Positions 29,655 through 38,809 are shown, counted from the first letter of the stretch. The stretch: DNA of 64,000 nt from Candidatus Methylophosphatis roskildensis (GCA_016708905.1 JADJEV010000003.1:620001-684000); one strand, 5' to 3'. Notes: a model not told the origin generated them from the sequence alone. Made by a program: numbers and translations.

Positions 29655-31211
29655 CTACCACTCTCTGCCCGATCGCTCGTTCAGCGAACTGATTTCCACG
29701 GTGACCTCCTGGGCGAGCGCGGTTCCAAGGATTGGGACAAGTTGGCGGGCTTCCTCGATGGTCGGATTCTTTGTGTATGTTTCTCCCATCTTTGCATACG
29801 CCGTCTGGATGGCGGATCGAAACGCGCTGGCGACTAACTGCAATGCACGCCACTGGGCGGCCACAACCAACAGTTGAACCTGGAAGCCGGGCTCGTTGTA
29901 CGCCACGATCCTGTGCTCGCGGGACCTCTTCATGTGTTCCTCAATAACTGTCCGCAGATCGACTTTGGCCAACCGTGCGCACTCGGTTGCCATCTGGGTC
30001 AATATCCGCTTTCGTTCTGCTAGGATCACAACGATCTGATTGAGCGTAACGACCGCGTGATGCAGCGAGACAACCGCCGCGTCCTCGACCTCCTCATTGT
30101 CCTTTGCCGCCCCCAGTTCTAGTGCATTGTGGGCCATCGCATTCAAGGCTTCACGCTCCTGCTCTTGCAGATCCATCAGCATGTCGAGGTACTTGAATTT
30201 CTCCTGAGCGTAGGATGCGGCGGTTGCCGCGTAGGCATCCAAAGCTGCGCTCCTGCCCGGCGACGCCGTCTCATCTTCGTACGTCTGCTTCGCCGTCGCC
30301 GCGTCCTTCTTCTTCGCCTCTTCGGTCAGTGGCCGAGCGTCCTGCGTCGGCGCCTTGGTTTCTTCTTCATTCCGAACAGGATAGTTGGTCCGCGTTTCCG
30401 CCAGCGCCGCCCCCAGTTCCGAGCCCGCCTTAAGCGACTCCATTGTGAGGGCTGGTTCGGCGGCTATCCCGCCGCCAAATGCCATGGCGAGATGGCTAAC
30501 CATCGACTGCGAGGACACGCGCCCATCAGCCGTGGCCTGTGCCGCCTTCGCCTCCTGATGGAGCGTTTGAACTCTCCTCATCTGCTGCTCAAGCGCGGCC
30601 CGCGTCGCCTTGATGCTCTCGTCCCGCGCGTTGATGTCGCGCTGCCCCTGTTGTGCAGCCGGGCGCTCGTGCCTATGCAGGTTGCGCGTCTCCGACGTGA
30701 GGCGCAAAACCGCCGCTGCCTCCTCCGCCAGGCTTTGGAAGTTGCCCTCGATCTTTCCGGCGCTGTGGGCCATTTCGGTCGCGACCGACTCACAGCGCGC
30801 GAGGCGCGTCACGGCGTCAGCCTCGTGCAGGCTGTACAAATCCTTTAAGGCACCTCTGAGAACAGAGAGCATATTCCGCGCGGACTCCCCGAAGGACAAC
30901 AGCGCCGACCCTATCTCACCCGTGTTGGTGCGCAGCTTGTATTGCAAACCCATGACTTGGGCGCTCAAAGCCTGCTGTGTCGTGGGGTGCATCAAGCCCG
31001 CCACGCCGCAGGCAGCGATAAAGAGCAGATCGTCGGTTCGTTTGAGGTTGCTGACGAGCTTGTCGACCTCGATAGTCTGCAACGCCGCCGTCCGCACCAA
31101 TTGCACGAGCGGGGTGGCGTCGTCCGGTCCGGCGATCACATCGTATTTGACGTTGTCGAAGATGACCACTGGATTGACTTGACTGGCATTCGGCGTAACA
31201 GCGTCCGCCAT
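29655..31211 (-). CDS. Coiled-coil protein, paralogue 2 of a toxin-like pair
   Basis: 518 residues from ATG 31211 (MADAVTPNASQVNPVVIFDN); the GTG nine bases earlier lies within the GAGGAGTG ribosome site. Residues 1-170 parallel the protein encoded at 33687 (YDVIAGPDDATPLVQLVRTA; MGLQYKLRTNTGEIGSALLS). Residues about 330-500 do so again (KYLDMLMDLQEQEREALNAM; MKRSREHRIVAYNEPGFQVQ). The middle is a coiled coil followed by a glycine/alanine-rich, partly hydrophobic stretch (SHLAMAFGGGIAAEPALTME). No signal peptide. Helical bundles with a central hydrophobic hairpin are the plan of ClyA/Hbl/Xax-type pore-forming toxins. I infer that resemblance from architecture only and did not recognise a named family. 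Confidence 0.7.
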   Translation of the reverse strand: MADAVTPNASQVNPVVIFDNVKYDVIAGPDDATPLVQLVRTAALQTIEVDKLVSNLKRTDDLLFIAACGVAGLMHPTTQQALSAQVMGLQYKLRTNTGEIGSALLSFGESARNMLSVLRGALKDLYSLHEADAVTRLARCESVATEMAHSAGKIEGNFQSLAEEAAAVLRLTSETRNLHRHERPAAQQGQRDINARDESIKATRAALEQQMRRVQTLHQEAKAAQATADGRVSSQSMVSHLAMAFGGGIAAEPALTMESLKAGSELGAALAETRTNYPVRNEEETKAPTQDARPLTEEAKKKDAATAKQTYEDETASPGRSAALDAYAATAASYAQEKFKYLDMLMDLQEQEREALNAMAHNALELGAAKDNEEVEDAAVVSLHHAVVTLNQIVVILAERKRILTQMATECARLAKVDLRTVIEEHMKRSREHRIVAYNEPGFQVQLLVVAAQWRALQLVASAFRSAIQTAYAKMGETYTKNPTIEEARQLVPILGTALAQEVTVEISSLNERSGREW

Positions 31212-31394
31212 GCTTTTCACTCCTCAATTTGTATTATTGCGATAACCCCAACTGACATCTTGTCGTTCGCCTTGTGTATGACTGTAAGTCCAAACTCCGT
31301 GCTAATCGCTCGCCGCACTTAATTGCGGTCTCCTGTTCTAAGCCAACTCGTCGCGCTGGCCTGGTGCCTACGAACCGCCAGGAGCGCTACCAGT

Positions 31395-31622
31395 CTATGG
31401 CTGCAACAGAATGTTGGTATTGTTGTCGAGCGTTCGCGCGAAATCGATCAGTGTCGCTTCCAAGCTGCGAACTGCCTCTTTGTCGTAGCTGTCGAAGACC
31501 GGCGCTGTCGAGGTCCGGTTGGCTCGCTTAGCGAGAATTTGCAGGCTCTGTTGCAACGTCTCGATCGAAGTAGTCTTGGACCCGATGAGCGTCACCGTAT
31601 CTGTCCAGAAGACGGAGGCATC
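31395..31622 (-). pseudogene. Truncated copy of the exported coiled-coil gene, without PAN domain
   Basis: Nearly identical in DNA to 32660-32877: VTLIGSKTTSIETLQQSLQI, KRANRTSTAPVFDSYDKEAV. It ends naturally with NTNILLQP and a stop, where the full gene goes on to a PAN/Apple-like domain. The 5' side breaks off exactly at GGAGGCATC (31622), beyond which unrelated plus-strand sequence begins. This was probably the end of a second gene of the same type lacking the cysteine-rich domain. Confidence 0.75.
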
Positions 31623-31638
31623 GTGTCTGAGTTGCCGG

Positions 31639-32112
31639 ATGCGGCATGACGCCCACGATACGGCAGCTGGGGCGCCGTTGCCGATCTTGATGTTCGACGA
31701 GCGTCGGCTGTCGCCTTCGTTCGGTTATGTGTTCAATCCGAAATGGGTCGATCCCCATGAGTCGATCGTCTCCATTCTGTGGAAGTTCGCCCGCATGAAT
31801 GCGCTGCCGGGTCATGTCCTGGCCGGGCAGCTGGCAAAGAAGAATGTCGATTCCTATGAGGGGGTGGAGGCGACCCGTGATGCAGTGGACGTCCGGCGGC
31901 TGCGCGAAGCGCTAGGCTTGCCGCGCAAGCTCCTTCGCAGTGCGCTGGTCCCCGATTCCCTGCGCAGCGCCGCAAGCCGGTACTTCCGCTATTGCCCATC
32001 ATACCTGGCACACCATGACGCGATTGCGATTGGGCCTCCATTGGCCGTAACCGATTACCCGAAGATTGCCGCCGTCAGCGCGTCGGCATACTCGGCCAGT
32101 CTCCAAAAATGA
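31639..32112 (+). pseudogene. TniQ-like transposition protein, N-terminal fragment
   Basis: A plus-strand frame from ATG 31639 with PLPILMFDERRLSPSFGYVF, ESIVSILWKFARMNALPGHV, LREALGLPRKLLRSALVPDS and a YFRYCPSYLAHHD segment. This matches the general layout of TniQ/TnsD-type proteins: an N-terminal recognition domain followed by a zinc-binding motif whose second cysteine here appears as Tyr. The rest of the protein is missing. The fragment is inserted between the two halves of the toxin-like locus on the opposite strand. Family assignment is from memory of motif style and moderately sure. Confidence 0.45.
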
Positions 32113-32271
32113 GGTTCTTGGCTCACAGAACCCGTCGCCCCTGCTGCGCGATGCGTTGAATGAGCAAATTCTGGGTTTTGCAAGAGGCTCTATAGTGACA
32201 GATTTGCCTTCTTCTACGCATGCACCTTTGTTCGGTCCGCGCGGATAACCTGTTACGCGCTCGCCTTGCCG

Positions 32272-33609
32272 CTAACGGATTCCGCCGGAAAGAAATCCAC
32301 CCCAAACAGGTTGAGTCTTGTTCGGCGTGAGGGCGCTCGACCCGCCCCAGCACTCTTGCAGGCTGTTAGCCCACACTGGATTCGTGTTGCCTTGATACAT
32401 CGCGTTATAGGACCAGAACGTGCAGGTGGGGTCCGCGATGCACCGGTTTTCGCACTCCTGCACGTTGGGAAATTTGCCGTAATAGATGGCTGCCGGCGAT
32501 ACGCACCGCGCGGCGCCGATCCAGTTCTGCCAATCTTCGGATTTGGTCCGCGACCAGGTTCCCCGCGCTCTGCCGGCAGCAAGGGCTGCATCGGTAATGC
32601 TAATCGCCGCGACCGGCGGCGCACAGTACCCTGAGGGCGAGCCGCCATTTTTGGGCAGCAGGAGAATGTTGGTATTGTTGTCGAGCGTTCGCGCGAAATC
32701 GATCAGTGTTGCTTCCAAGCTGCGAACTGCCTCTTTGTCGTAGCTGTCGAAGACTGGCGCGGTCGAGGTCCGGTTGGCTCGCTTAGCGAGAATTTGCAGG
32801 CTCTGTTGCAACGTCTCGATCGAAGTAATCTTGGACCCGATGAGCGTCACCGTGTCAGTCCAGAAGACGGAGGCATCAGATAGGCTGACCACCGCTGCTC
32901 GTAGAGTCTTGACCTGCTGTTCCAGCCGCGTCCGCTGGGCTTCGAGTTGCGCCTTACGCGCCCTTGTCTCGCCCAGCTTACCTTGCTGGGAATTCAGCTG
33001 TCCGTTCAAATTGTGGCGCGCGTTTTCTATGTTATTGCGCTGGGTGTTATTGTCTTTGATGTTATTGTTAAGAGCGATCCACCTGTTAGCGAACACATCT
33101 TCAAAGCTTAGCCGCCAACACTCCCCACTATAAAAGATTCCTTCCAAAGGTTGATTTTTGCATTCATTTCGCATCGCAACTTCCCGACGATAGACAGCCG
33201 CCTGCGCTTCCAAAGCGTTGCGCATTGTATTGGCTGCTTCAAGTTGCACCGTCAAAGTGGCGATTTGAGCCTCGAGCTCGCGTATCTCTTTGTCCGCCGC
33301 CTGCTCGGCTTGGTATGTTTCGGTGATCTTGGTGGTCACAGCACGAGCCTCGGCCTCGCGTTGCTCCGCAGCGGCCGCCGCCTGTTTGCCGAAGCGCTCG
33401 GCAGTGCCGCGGAGCGCTTCGGCCGATGACTTTATGCCGGCCAGCAGGGCCTGGGCCTTGCCAGCGTCCCCTTGCTCTAGCGCGGTAGCGGACTGCCTCA
33501 ACGCATCAAATGTGCGCTGTACCAGTGTCAACTGATCCCCGGCTTGCGCCGCGGTCACCGTCAGGACAAGCGCGATCGCGATTGCGATCCCGCCCAGCAG
33601 TTTCGACAT
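32272..33609 (-). CDS. Exported coiled-coil protein with C-terminal PAN/Apple-like domain
   Basis: 445 residues from ATG 33609 behind GGAGACC. A clear Sec signal peptide (MSKLLGGIAIAIALVLTVTA, cleavage after AQA) puts it in the periplasm or outside. Residues 25-300 are mostly long coiled coil (heptad-rich, with one CKNQ...GECW disulfide candidate near 152-170). Residues about 325-445 form a cysteine-rich tail (CVSPAAIYYGKFPNVQECEN; RCIADPTCTFWSYNAMYQGN; QECWGG) that fits a PAN/Apple-like binding domain. It lies 77 bases behind the coiled-coil gene at 33687 in the same direction, so co-transcription is likely. Role unknown; a receptor-binding or scaffold part of a secreted complex is an inference. 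Confidence 0.75.
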   Translation of the reverse strand: MSKLLGGIAIAIALVLTVTAAQAGDQLTLVQRTFDALRQSATALEQGDAGKAQALLAGIKSSAEALRGTAERFGKQAAAAAEQREAEARAVTTKITETYQAEQAADKEIRELEAQIATLTVQLEAANTMRNALEAQAAVYRREVAMRNECKNQPLEGIFYSGECWRLSFEDVFANRWIALNNNIKDNNTQRNNIENARHNLNGQLNSQQGKLGETRARKAQLEAQRTRLEQQVKTLRAAVVSLSDASVFWTDTVTLIGSKITSIETLQQSLQILAKRANRTSTAPVFDSYDKEAVRSLEATLIDFARTLDNNTNILLLPKNGGSPSGYCAPPVAAISITDAALAAGRARGTWSRTKSEDWQNWIGAARCVSPAAIYYGKFPNVQECENRCIADPTCTFWSYNAMYQGNTNPVWANSLQECWGGSSALTPNKTQPVWGGFLSGGIR

Positions 33610-33686
33610 ACCAGGGTCTCCGGAAGACTGGGCGTCCAGGCGACGCCCAGTCCTGGTTGCATCAATCAGCCAATAAGCACCCGCGC

Positions 33687-35624
33687 CTAGGCGTCCGCGC
33701 CGGCTATTACTGCCTCGGTTTCCGTTTTCGCTATCTCGATCTGCGCCTTTACCTCGTCCGACTTCTGGATTTCTTTCTGCACCTCGCTATCGAGCTTCGC
33801 GGCCAGTTTTTTGGCTTCTGCTCGCGCTTCCGCAATGGGGAGATTCTGTTTGTATGTCTCCCCCAGTTTGTCATACACCTTCATGGTGGCAGTTCGATAT
33901 TCGCTGGCGACCAGTTTCAATGCGTGCCATTGGGCCGCCACCACCAACATACGGAATATGAAGTCTTGATTGGAGTACTCTTTGATCCGCTCCTCGCGGG
34001 TCCTCTTCATGTAGATTTCAATGTCCGTCCGCAGATCGGCCCCGGCCAACTGCCTGCAAGCCACTGCCATCTGGGTCCAAAACTGCGTGACGTCCTGAAG
34101 GATCACGACGACGTATTTGAGCACGCCCACTGCGATATGCAGCGACTCGACCGCCGCCTGCTCGAGCTGCTCATTGCCCTTTTCCGTCTGCATCTGTACA
34201 GCGAATTTGGCGATCGCGCCCAAGGCTTCACGCTCCTGCTTTTGCAGATCCATCAGCATGTCGAGGTACTTGGCTTTTTCTTTGCCATAGTTCGCGGCGA
34301 TCTCCGCGTAGGCGCTCGCCGCGTCCTGGGCGCTGGCGCCCGCTGAGCTCAACCCCGCCGCGACCCCCGCCAGGGGCGCGCTCGCATCCACCTCTTCCTT
34401 CGCCGCTTTTGCCGTCTTCTCCTTCTCCTGCGCCGACTCGTAGGCGGTTTTCGCCTCCTCCTCCTCAGTCTCCGCCTCCTCGAGCGCGGTCTCCGCTTCC
34501 TTGTACGGTCCCTCCAGTTCTTCGTACGCTTCCTTCTTGTCCTTCTCGTCTTTCTTGGCCTTTGCGTCCTTCGGTTTCTTCTTCTTCGCCGCTTCGTATT
34601 CCTCTCGAGCCGTTGTGTATGGCTCCTCAAGCTCGTCGAGCGTTGTCTGCGCCTCCTTCGACTTCTCCTGCGCCGCCTTGTACGTCTCCTCTGTGAGTGT
34701 GAGGGACTCCTTCGCCACGCGGTAGGCTGCCTGCGCCGTCAGAACCTCCGACGTCTTCTGAGACTTTTCGTCGGTCTTCTTCTCCTCCTTCGCGGGGGCG
34801 ACGGTTCTACTTGCGATCGCCGAGGCGAGCTGCGCGCCCGCCACAGCCGGTGCCGCCTTGAATTGCAACCCGGCGGCTAACCCGTCGCCGAGTGCCTTGG
34901 TGATACTGCCGACGATCGCCATGGTGAACATGCGCCCGTCAGCCGTGTTCTGCGCCGCCTTCGCTTCCTCGTACCATCCCTTGACCTGCGGGATCTGCGC
35001 CTGAAGAGACTTTTTGAGTTCTTGCGTTTGCGCGTCCTGCGCTTCGATTTCCCGTTGTCTCGCTATTGCGGCCTCGCGCGCTTTCTCACGCAGGTCCCTC
35101 GTCTGGGTCGTGTCCTCCGCGATCTTCTGTGCCTCCTCGGCCAGCCCTTGGAACGTGCTCTTGAGCGTGTCGGACGTTGTGGCCATTTGCGTCGCGACCG
35201 CTTCGCAGCGCGCGAGGCGCGTGACGCAGTCGGCCTCATACAAGTCGTACAGATCCTTGAAAGCACCACGCAATATAGGGATCATGTTCCCTGCGGACTC
35301 CCCGAAGCGCAACAGCGCCGACCCCATCTCACCCGTGTTCTTACGTAGCTTGTATTGCAGACCCATGACTTGGGCGCTCAAAGACTGACTTGTGCTGGGG
35401 TTCACGAAGCCCGCCACGCCGCAGGCAGCGATATGGAGCAAATCGTCGGTTCGATTGAGGTTTCGAACCAACTTGTCGATCTCGATGGTCTGTAATATCT
35501 GCGCCCTGGCCACTTGCACGAGCGGGGTGGCATCCTCCGGCCCGGCGATGACATCGTACTGGACCTGGTCGAGGACGACAACCGAAACGGCTTTGCCTGC
35601 AATCGGCGTAGTATGGTCTGACAT
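33687..35624 (-). CDS. Coiled-coil protein, paralogue 1 of a toxin-like pair
   Basis: 645 residues from ATG 35624 (MSDHTTPIAG), preceded by AAGGAGTG. Residues 1-170 (YDVIAGPEDATPLVQVARAQ; MGLQYKLRKNTGEMGSALLR) and about 470-620 match the paralogue at 29655. Between them lies a hydrophobic stretch near 245-285 (FTMAIVGSITKALGDGLAAG; AVAGAQLASAIASRTVAP), then a very long charged coiled coil absent from the paralogue (EYEAAKKKKPKDAKAKKDEK; ALEEAETEEEEAKTAYESAQ) with an internal repeat of the EELEGPYKEAE / DELEEPYTTARE type. No signal peptide. The pattern of helical bundle, membrane-capable hairpin, helical bundle suggests an alpha-helical pore former; this is inference. The locus reads rightmost gene first. 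Confidence 0.72.
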   Translation of the reverse strand: MSDHTTPIAGKAVSVVVLDQVQYDVIAGPEDATPLVQVARAQILQTIEIDKLVRNLNRTDDLLHIAACGVAGFVNPSTSQSLSAQVMGLQYKLRKNTGEMGSALLRFGESAGNMIPILRGAFKDLYDLYEADCVTRLARCEAVATQMATTSDTLKSTFQGLAEEAQKIAEDTTQTRDLREKAREAAIARQREIEAQDAQTQELKKSLQAQIPQVKGWYEEAKAAQNTADGRMFTMAIVGSITKALGDGLAAGLQFKAAPAVAGAQLASAIASRTVAPAKEEKKTDEKSQKTSEVLTAQAAYRVAKESLTLTEETYKAAQEKSKEAQTTLDELEEPYTTAREEYEAAKKKKPKDAKAKKDEKDKKEAYEELEGPYKEAETALEEAETEEEEAKTAYESAQEKEKTAKAAKEEVDASAPLAGVAAGLSSAGASAQDAASAYAEIAANYGKEKAKYLDMLMDLQKQEREALGAIAKFAVQMQTEKGNEQLEQAAVESLHIAVGVLKYVVVILQDVTQFWTQMAVACRQLAGADLRTDIEIYMKRTREERIKEYSNQDFIFRMLVVAAQWHALKLVASEYRTATMKVYDKLGETYKQNLPIAEARAEAKKLAAKLDSEVQKEIQKSDEVKAQIEIAKTETEAVIAGADA

Positions 35625-35975
35625 TCTGTTCACTCCTTACTATGGATTGTCGTCCCGTCTTTGTTCGGCGAGACAAGGTCGATTCAACAAGTGAGTCGTT
35701 TTCGGTTGCGGGATTACCGTTCTTTTGCTCCGTTGGTTGATCTTGAATAAGGGCGACCCACGCAGTGGTAGGAGGACGCTTCCTGCCATTTTTCAACCGC
35801 CCCTAGGCACCCCATCCCCCGTCGACCGCGCCTGCCAACCCCAGAAATGCTTTCGCAGTTGCCGGTGGATTTCCTAGCCTTCGTCGTTGCCCACACACAG
35901 CCGGAGACATACGCTGCCCCGTCCGGCCAACAATGGCCTCCGATTGCCTCATCCTGCGATCATCAACCGATGGTT

Positions 35976-36210
35976 CTAACGACGCTGACCCGATACCTTG
36001 ACCAGGTGGACAACGTCGTCATCAATCGCAGACACGGTGAACGCTATTTCGATCTTGTCTATCTTGGAGTCCTCGAAGTTAGGAATTTTGTAACTTCCCT
36101 TCTTGAGCCCCATGCCTTCCAACAGGGCAAGTATTTCCCTTTTTCAGCTTGGCCATGCCTGAGCCGCCCGCAGGAAACCCTGGCACTACGTCATCGAATA
36201 CCCCCTTCAT
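35976..36210 (-). pseudogene. Small gene of about 77 residues, one-base frameshift
   Basis: On the minus strand AGAGGG precedes ATG 36210 (MKGVFDDVVPGFPAGGSGMA). In the A run after this (CTGAAAAAGGGAAATA, near 36140) the frame is lost, and the neighbouring frame reads ILALLEGMGLKKGSYKIPNF and KIEIAFTVSAIDDDVVHLVK to a TAG at 35976. Removing one A gives a single continuous protein. The text is coherent on both sides, so the shift is recent or a sequencing error. Function not recognised. Its place between the 104-residue gene and the coiled-coil pair suggests it belongs to that locus. Confidence 0.55.
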
Positions 36211-36358
36211 TTTTGTCCCTCTTATGTCCGCAATGATTCAAGGATTGCGTTGATCGCCCGCCGGCCCAAGTCTCTTCCTCCATTCGTTACGGGTCACCGC
36301 AATCGGCTCAAGCCAAGCACCGCTCACGGACTTGATCACCGGTAATCGCAAGAACCTG

Positions 36359-36673
36359 CTATTGCTCGCCGACGAAAAGCTGCCATTCCGCGTAGGCCTT
36401 GTTCCAGGCCGAGAGAACATCCTCTGTTCCCGCCGTCTTGGTGCAATAAACGTCAACGGACTTCTTCATGGCGGCGAATTGGCTATCGATGTTCTCCCGT
36501 GAGTCGCGGTTGGGATTTGGATTAACGGAGAGGATTGCTGCGACCTGCTTCGCTGAGGCCTGAAGTCTGTCGAAGTTCTGCTGATGTAGAGTGGGTCGGC
36601 TTGAAGCGGAACCCTTGTACGTTGCTTTGCCAATGTCATTCAGCGATTTGACAATCTTCTTAACGTCTGGCAT
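36359..36673 (-). CDS. Small helical protein, 104 residues, leading the toxin-like locus
   Basis: ATG 36673 follows AGAGGA. The product is soluble and alpha-helical (PDVKKIVKSLNDIGKATYKG; FDRLQASAKQVAAILSVNPN; AWNKAYAEWQLFVGEQ) with one cysteine and no signal peptide. Not recognised. It is the most upstream gene of the minus-strand block 36673-29655 and could be an immunity, chaperone or regulatory part, which cannot be decided from sequence. Confidence 0.6.
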   Translation of the reverse strand: MPDVKKIVKSLNDIGKATYKGSASSRPTLHQQNFDRLQASAKQVAAILSVNPNPNRDSRENIDSQFAAMKKSVDVYCTKTAGTEDVLSAWNKAYAEWQLFVGEQ

Positions 36674-37358
36674 TTGGCTTTTCCTCTACGGTAGAGCGCG
36701 CACTCGTGTCGGGAATGCTGGGCGATTTCAGCCTGCCCGGCGGATGGGCGTAGGGACGATGTGCTAGATCATGCTGCTCGCTGGCGGCACCCCTATGAGA
36801 TGCGAACGGAGGGCCCAATAGATTCAAGCTTCGGATAGACGCTTGCGCTTGGCAATTCCCCGCTTGGAGGAAAAAGCCCCGACGCGGAGCGCTGGAGCGA
36901 CGCGAATCGAGGCCCAAGTACAGAGTCCTGAACATCATTGGTCTCCTGCCGCTGCGTACTGTCGGATCCCGCCCCGGCTGCCTATACGCGTCCGACCGGG
37001 CCTCAAAGCACATTGTCACAGAGTTTAGATTTAGATGGCAGAAATTGAATTGTCAAGACCGAGTGCACGGCAATCGCTTACGCAAACGTCGTCTTGAGAA
37101 ATTTGGTTTGTGGTCAAAGAGACTTGACGAAAAATTGTGCACTGCGTCGAAATTGCGCCCACTCTCGGTGTTTATCGAGAGGCGGCAATGGCTTTGCAGG
37201 AACCGGTTGCACAGGTAGAAGACCACCTCGGGGGGCCGGCACAGAGGGACGACCTGAAGGGAATGTTCGTACACTGTGCTGCGGCGGGCCGCGCTAGAGT
37301 CGAGGTGTGGCGGCGTGGCACGGGGTGTGAGAAGTTTTGTGTGTGAGGTGGAGTGAGG
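36674..37358. other. Upstream region of the toxin-like locus, no gene recognised
   Basis: AT-richer than its surroundings near 37020-37050 (GAGTTTAGATTTAGATGG), a plausible promoter area for the minus-strand genes. Frames on both strands lack recognisable motifs. Confidence 0.35.
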
Positions 37359-37422
37359 GACTTTTCCACGGTGCCGCCGCCCGCTCTGTATAGCGGGCGG
37401 CAAGCGGCGCGGTGGGAAAGTC
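37359..37422. repeat. Long hairpin downstream of the IS256 gene
   Basis: GACTTTTCCAC (37359) pairs with GTGGGAAAGTC (37412). Nested inside, GCCCGCT pairs with AGCGGGC. The 64-base structure lies about 10 bases after the IS256 transposase stop and may contain its terminal repeat or a terminator. Confidence 0.55.
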
Positions 37423-37431
37423 GCTGCGCAT

Positions 37432-38285
37432 TTACGCGACTCGGTTTGTGAAACGATCCTCGTAGAGGATCGGGAAAGGGTTCCGGCACGCGTCAAGGTA
37501 TTTGTCGCCTCGGTCATGGGGCCAACGGTTGAATATGCACGACCGTCTAGGGGTCTTTATGACGGAGTCGCGTTCGGGATTGAGCGTAACGGTGCCGATG
37601 GGCGTCCAGTTGCGCGTATTGCCGGACCAGCGTGCCGGGTTCTGCTCACGGGCCTTGAGATACAAGTCATGTCGGGCAGCAAGGATTGCCCGATCCTGTC
37701 CGGCATGGCGTTGCGCCGGGCTGACGTAGCGAATGCCGCTGTGACGATGATCGTGGTTGTACCAGCGCACGAACTCAGCAGCCCAGGTGCGAGCTGCAGC
37801 GAGATCGGCAGAGCCCTTGACGGGGAATTCGGGGCGGTACTTGGCGGTGCGAAACAACGACTCGGCGTAGGCATTGTCGTCGGAGACGCGGGGCCGGGAA
37901 TTCGTGGCCTCCTTCCAGTTGTTGGCCGCCCGCCCCCAGTCGGTGGTGATATTGCGCAGGGCGAGCCAGATCAGCTTGGTGGCAGCTTCGTCGCTGGGGA
38001 AGTGGCCGCGCGTCTTGATGATCTTGCGCAACCGTGCATTGACACTCTCGATGGCGTTGGTCGTGTAGCTCACCCGGCGCACCGCCGGCGGAAAGGCGAA
38101 GAACGGGATGACCTTGTCCCAAACGCGACGCCAGGCGGCAGCGAACGTCGGCAACTCCTGCCCCAGGGGCCGTGCTCGAAGCCATTGAGTTCGGACTCCG
38201 CGGCCTCGGCGCTGGGCGCCGTGTAGATCGGCTTGATCGCCGCCGCCAGCGCCTTACGCTCCTTCCAACTCGCATAGGGTCAAAG
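37432..38285 (-). pseudogene. IS256-family transposase fragment containing an IS3-family fragment
   Basis: Minus strand from about 38285: PYASWKERKALAAAIKPIYT, a frame change near 38170, then FAAAWRRVWDKVIPFFAFPP and TTNAIESVNARLRKIIKTRG, typical IS256 C-terminal text, up to NNWKEA near 37908. Without a break the frame then reads SRPRVSDDNAYAESLFRTAK and WYNHDHRHSGIRYVSPAQRH, the C-terminus of an IS3-family integrase-type transposase, down to about 37520. It finally returns to NPFPILYEDRFTNRVA, the proper IS256 end. An IS3 piece therefore sits inside the last codons of an IS256 gene. Not functional as either enzyme. Confidence 0.75.
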
Positions 38286-38379
38286 GTCTTACTCAGAAGT
38301 CGGTAAGTAAGGCGACACTCGACATCATGGAACACCGCGCCAGTGCTTGATCTCCGCGGATCGCTTGTGGCGCAACGTA

Positions 38380-38709
38380 GCGATTTCTGAGTAACAGATG
38401 ACAATACGGTGTAAATAGCTGACAATGACGAATCGCGCGCAGTTGCAGCATTCGCGCGCCTTTCGACGCAATTGATACCGCTCCTTGGCTTGTCGCATCG
38501 AAGCCACATTTCGCCAATCTGGACCGAATAATCTGACAATGCGTTGCAGCCGTCTGTCAAGACCGCGGGATCTGAACAGGCATTCGAAGACCTGCAATCC
38601 CTCGACTGTGCGAGTGCGGCAAGCCACCAAATCGTCGAACTCGGCCGCCGATGCTGGCTCCCATTATCAGTAATTACGGCCCTATTGTCAGTGATTTTGA
38701 TCTTCGACA
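38380..38709. mobile_element. Miniature inverted-repeat element 2
   Basis: An inverted copy of the element at 2243. The right end is the reverse of TGTCGAAGATCAAAATCAC with two TGACAAT-type boxes 21 bases apart. The interior is about 90 percent similar by eye. The left end keeps the two TGACAAT boxes (38399 and 38420), but its outer 19 bases are unrelated, so this terminus is degenerate or replaced. Confidence 0.6.
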
Positions 38710-38809
38710 CGTATGCCGCCCCCCAGGGTCTGATCCTAAACCGATAGTATGGCTCGCGGATCGGTTAGCCCCCACTTTGGCGCGCTCCCCCGGCCAGAGA
38801 CTGCTCGTA

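Noticed and set aside
33510..34346. Plus-strand frame of 278 residues across the coiled-coil locus
   Set aside because: Antisense of the exported protein start and the 645-residue gene, with no motif of its own.
36660..37019. 119-residue minus-strand frame upstream of the 104-residue gene
   Set aside because: It overlaps the start of the supported small gene in another frame, has no ribosome site, and its composition is arginine/proline-rich as in non-coding GC-rich DNA.
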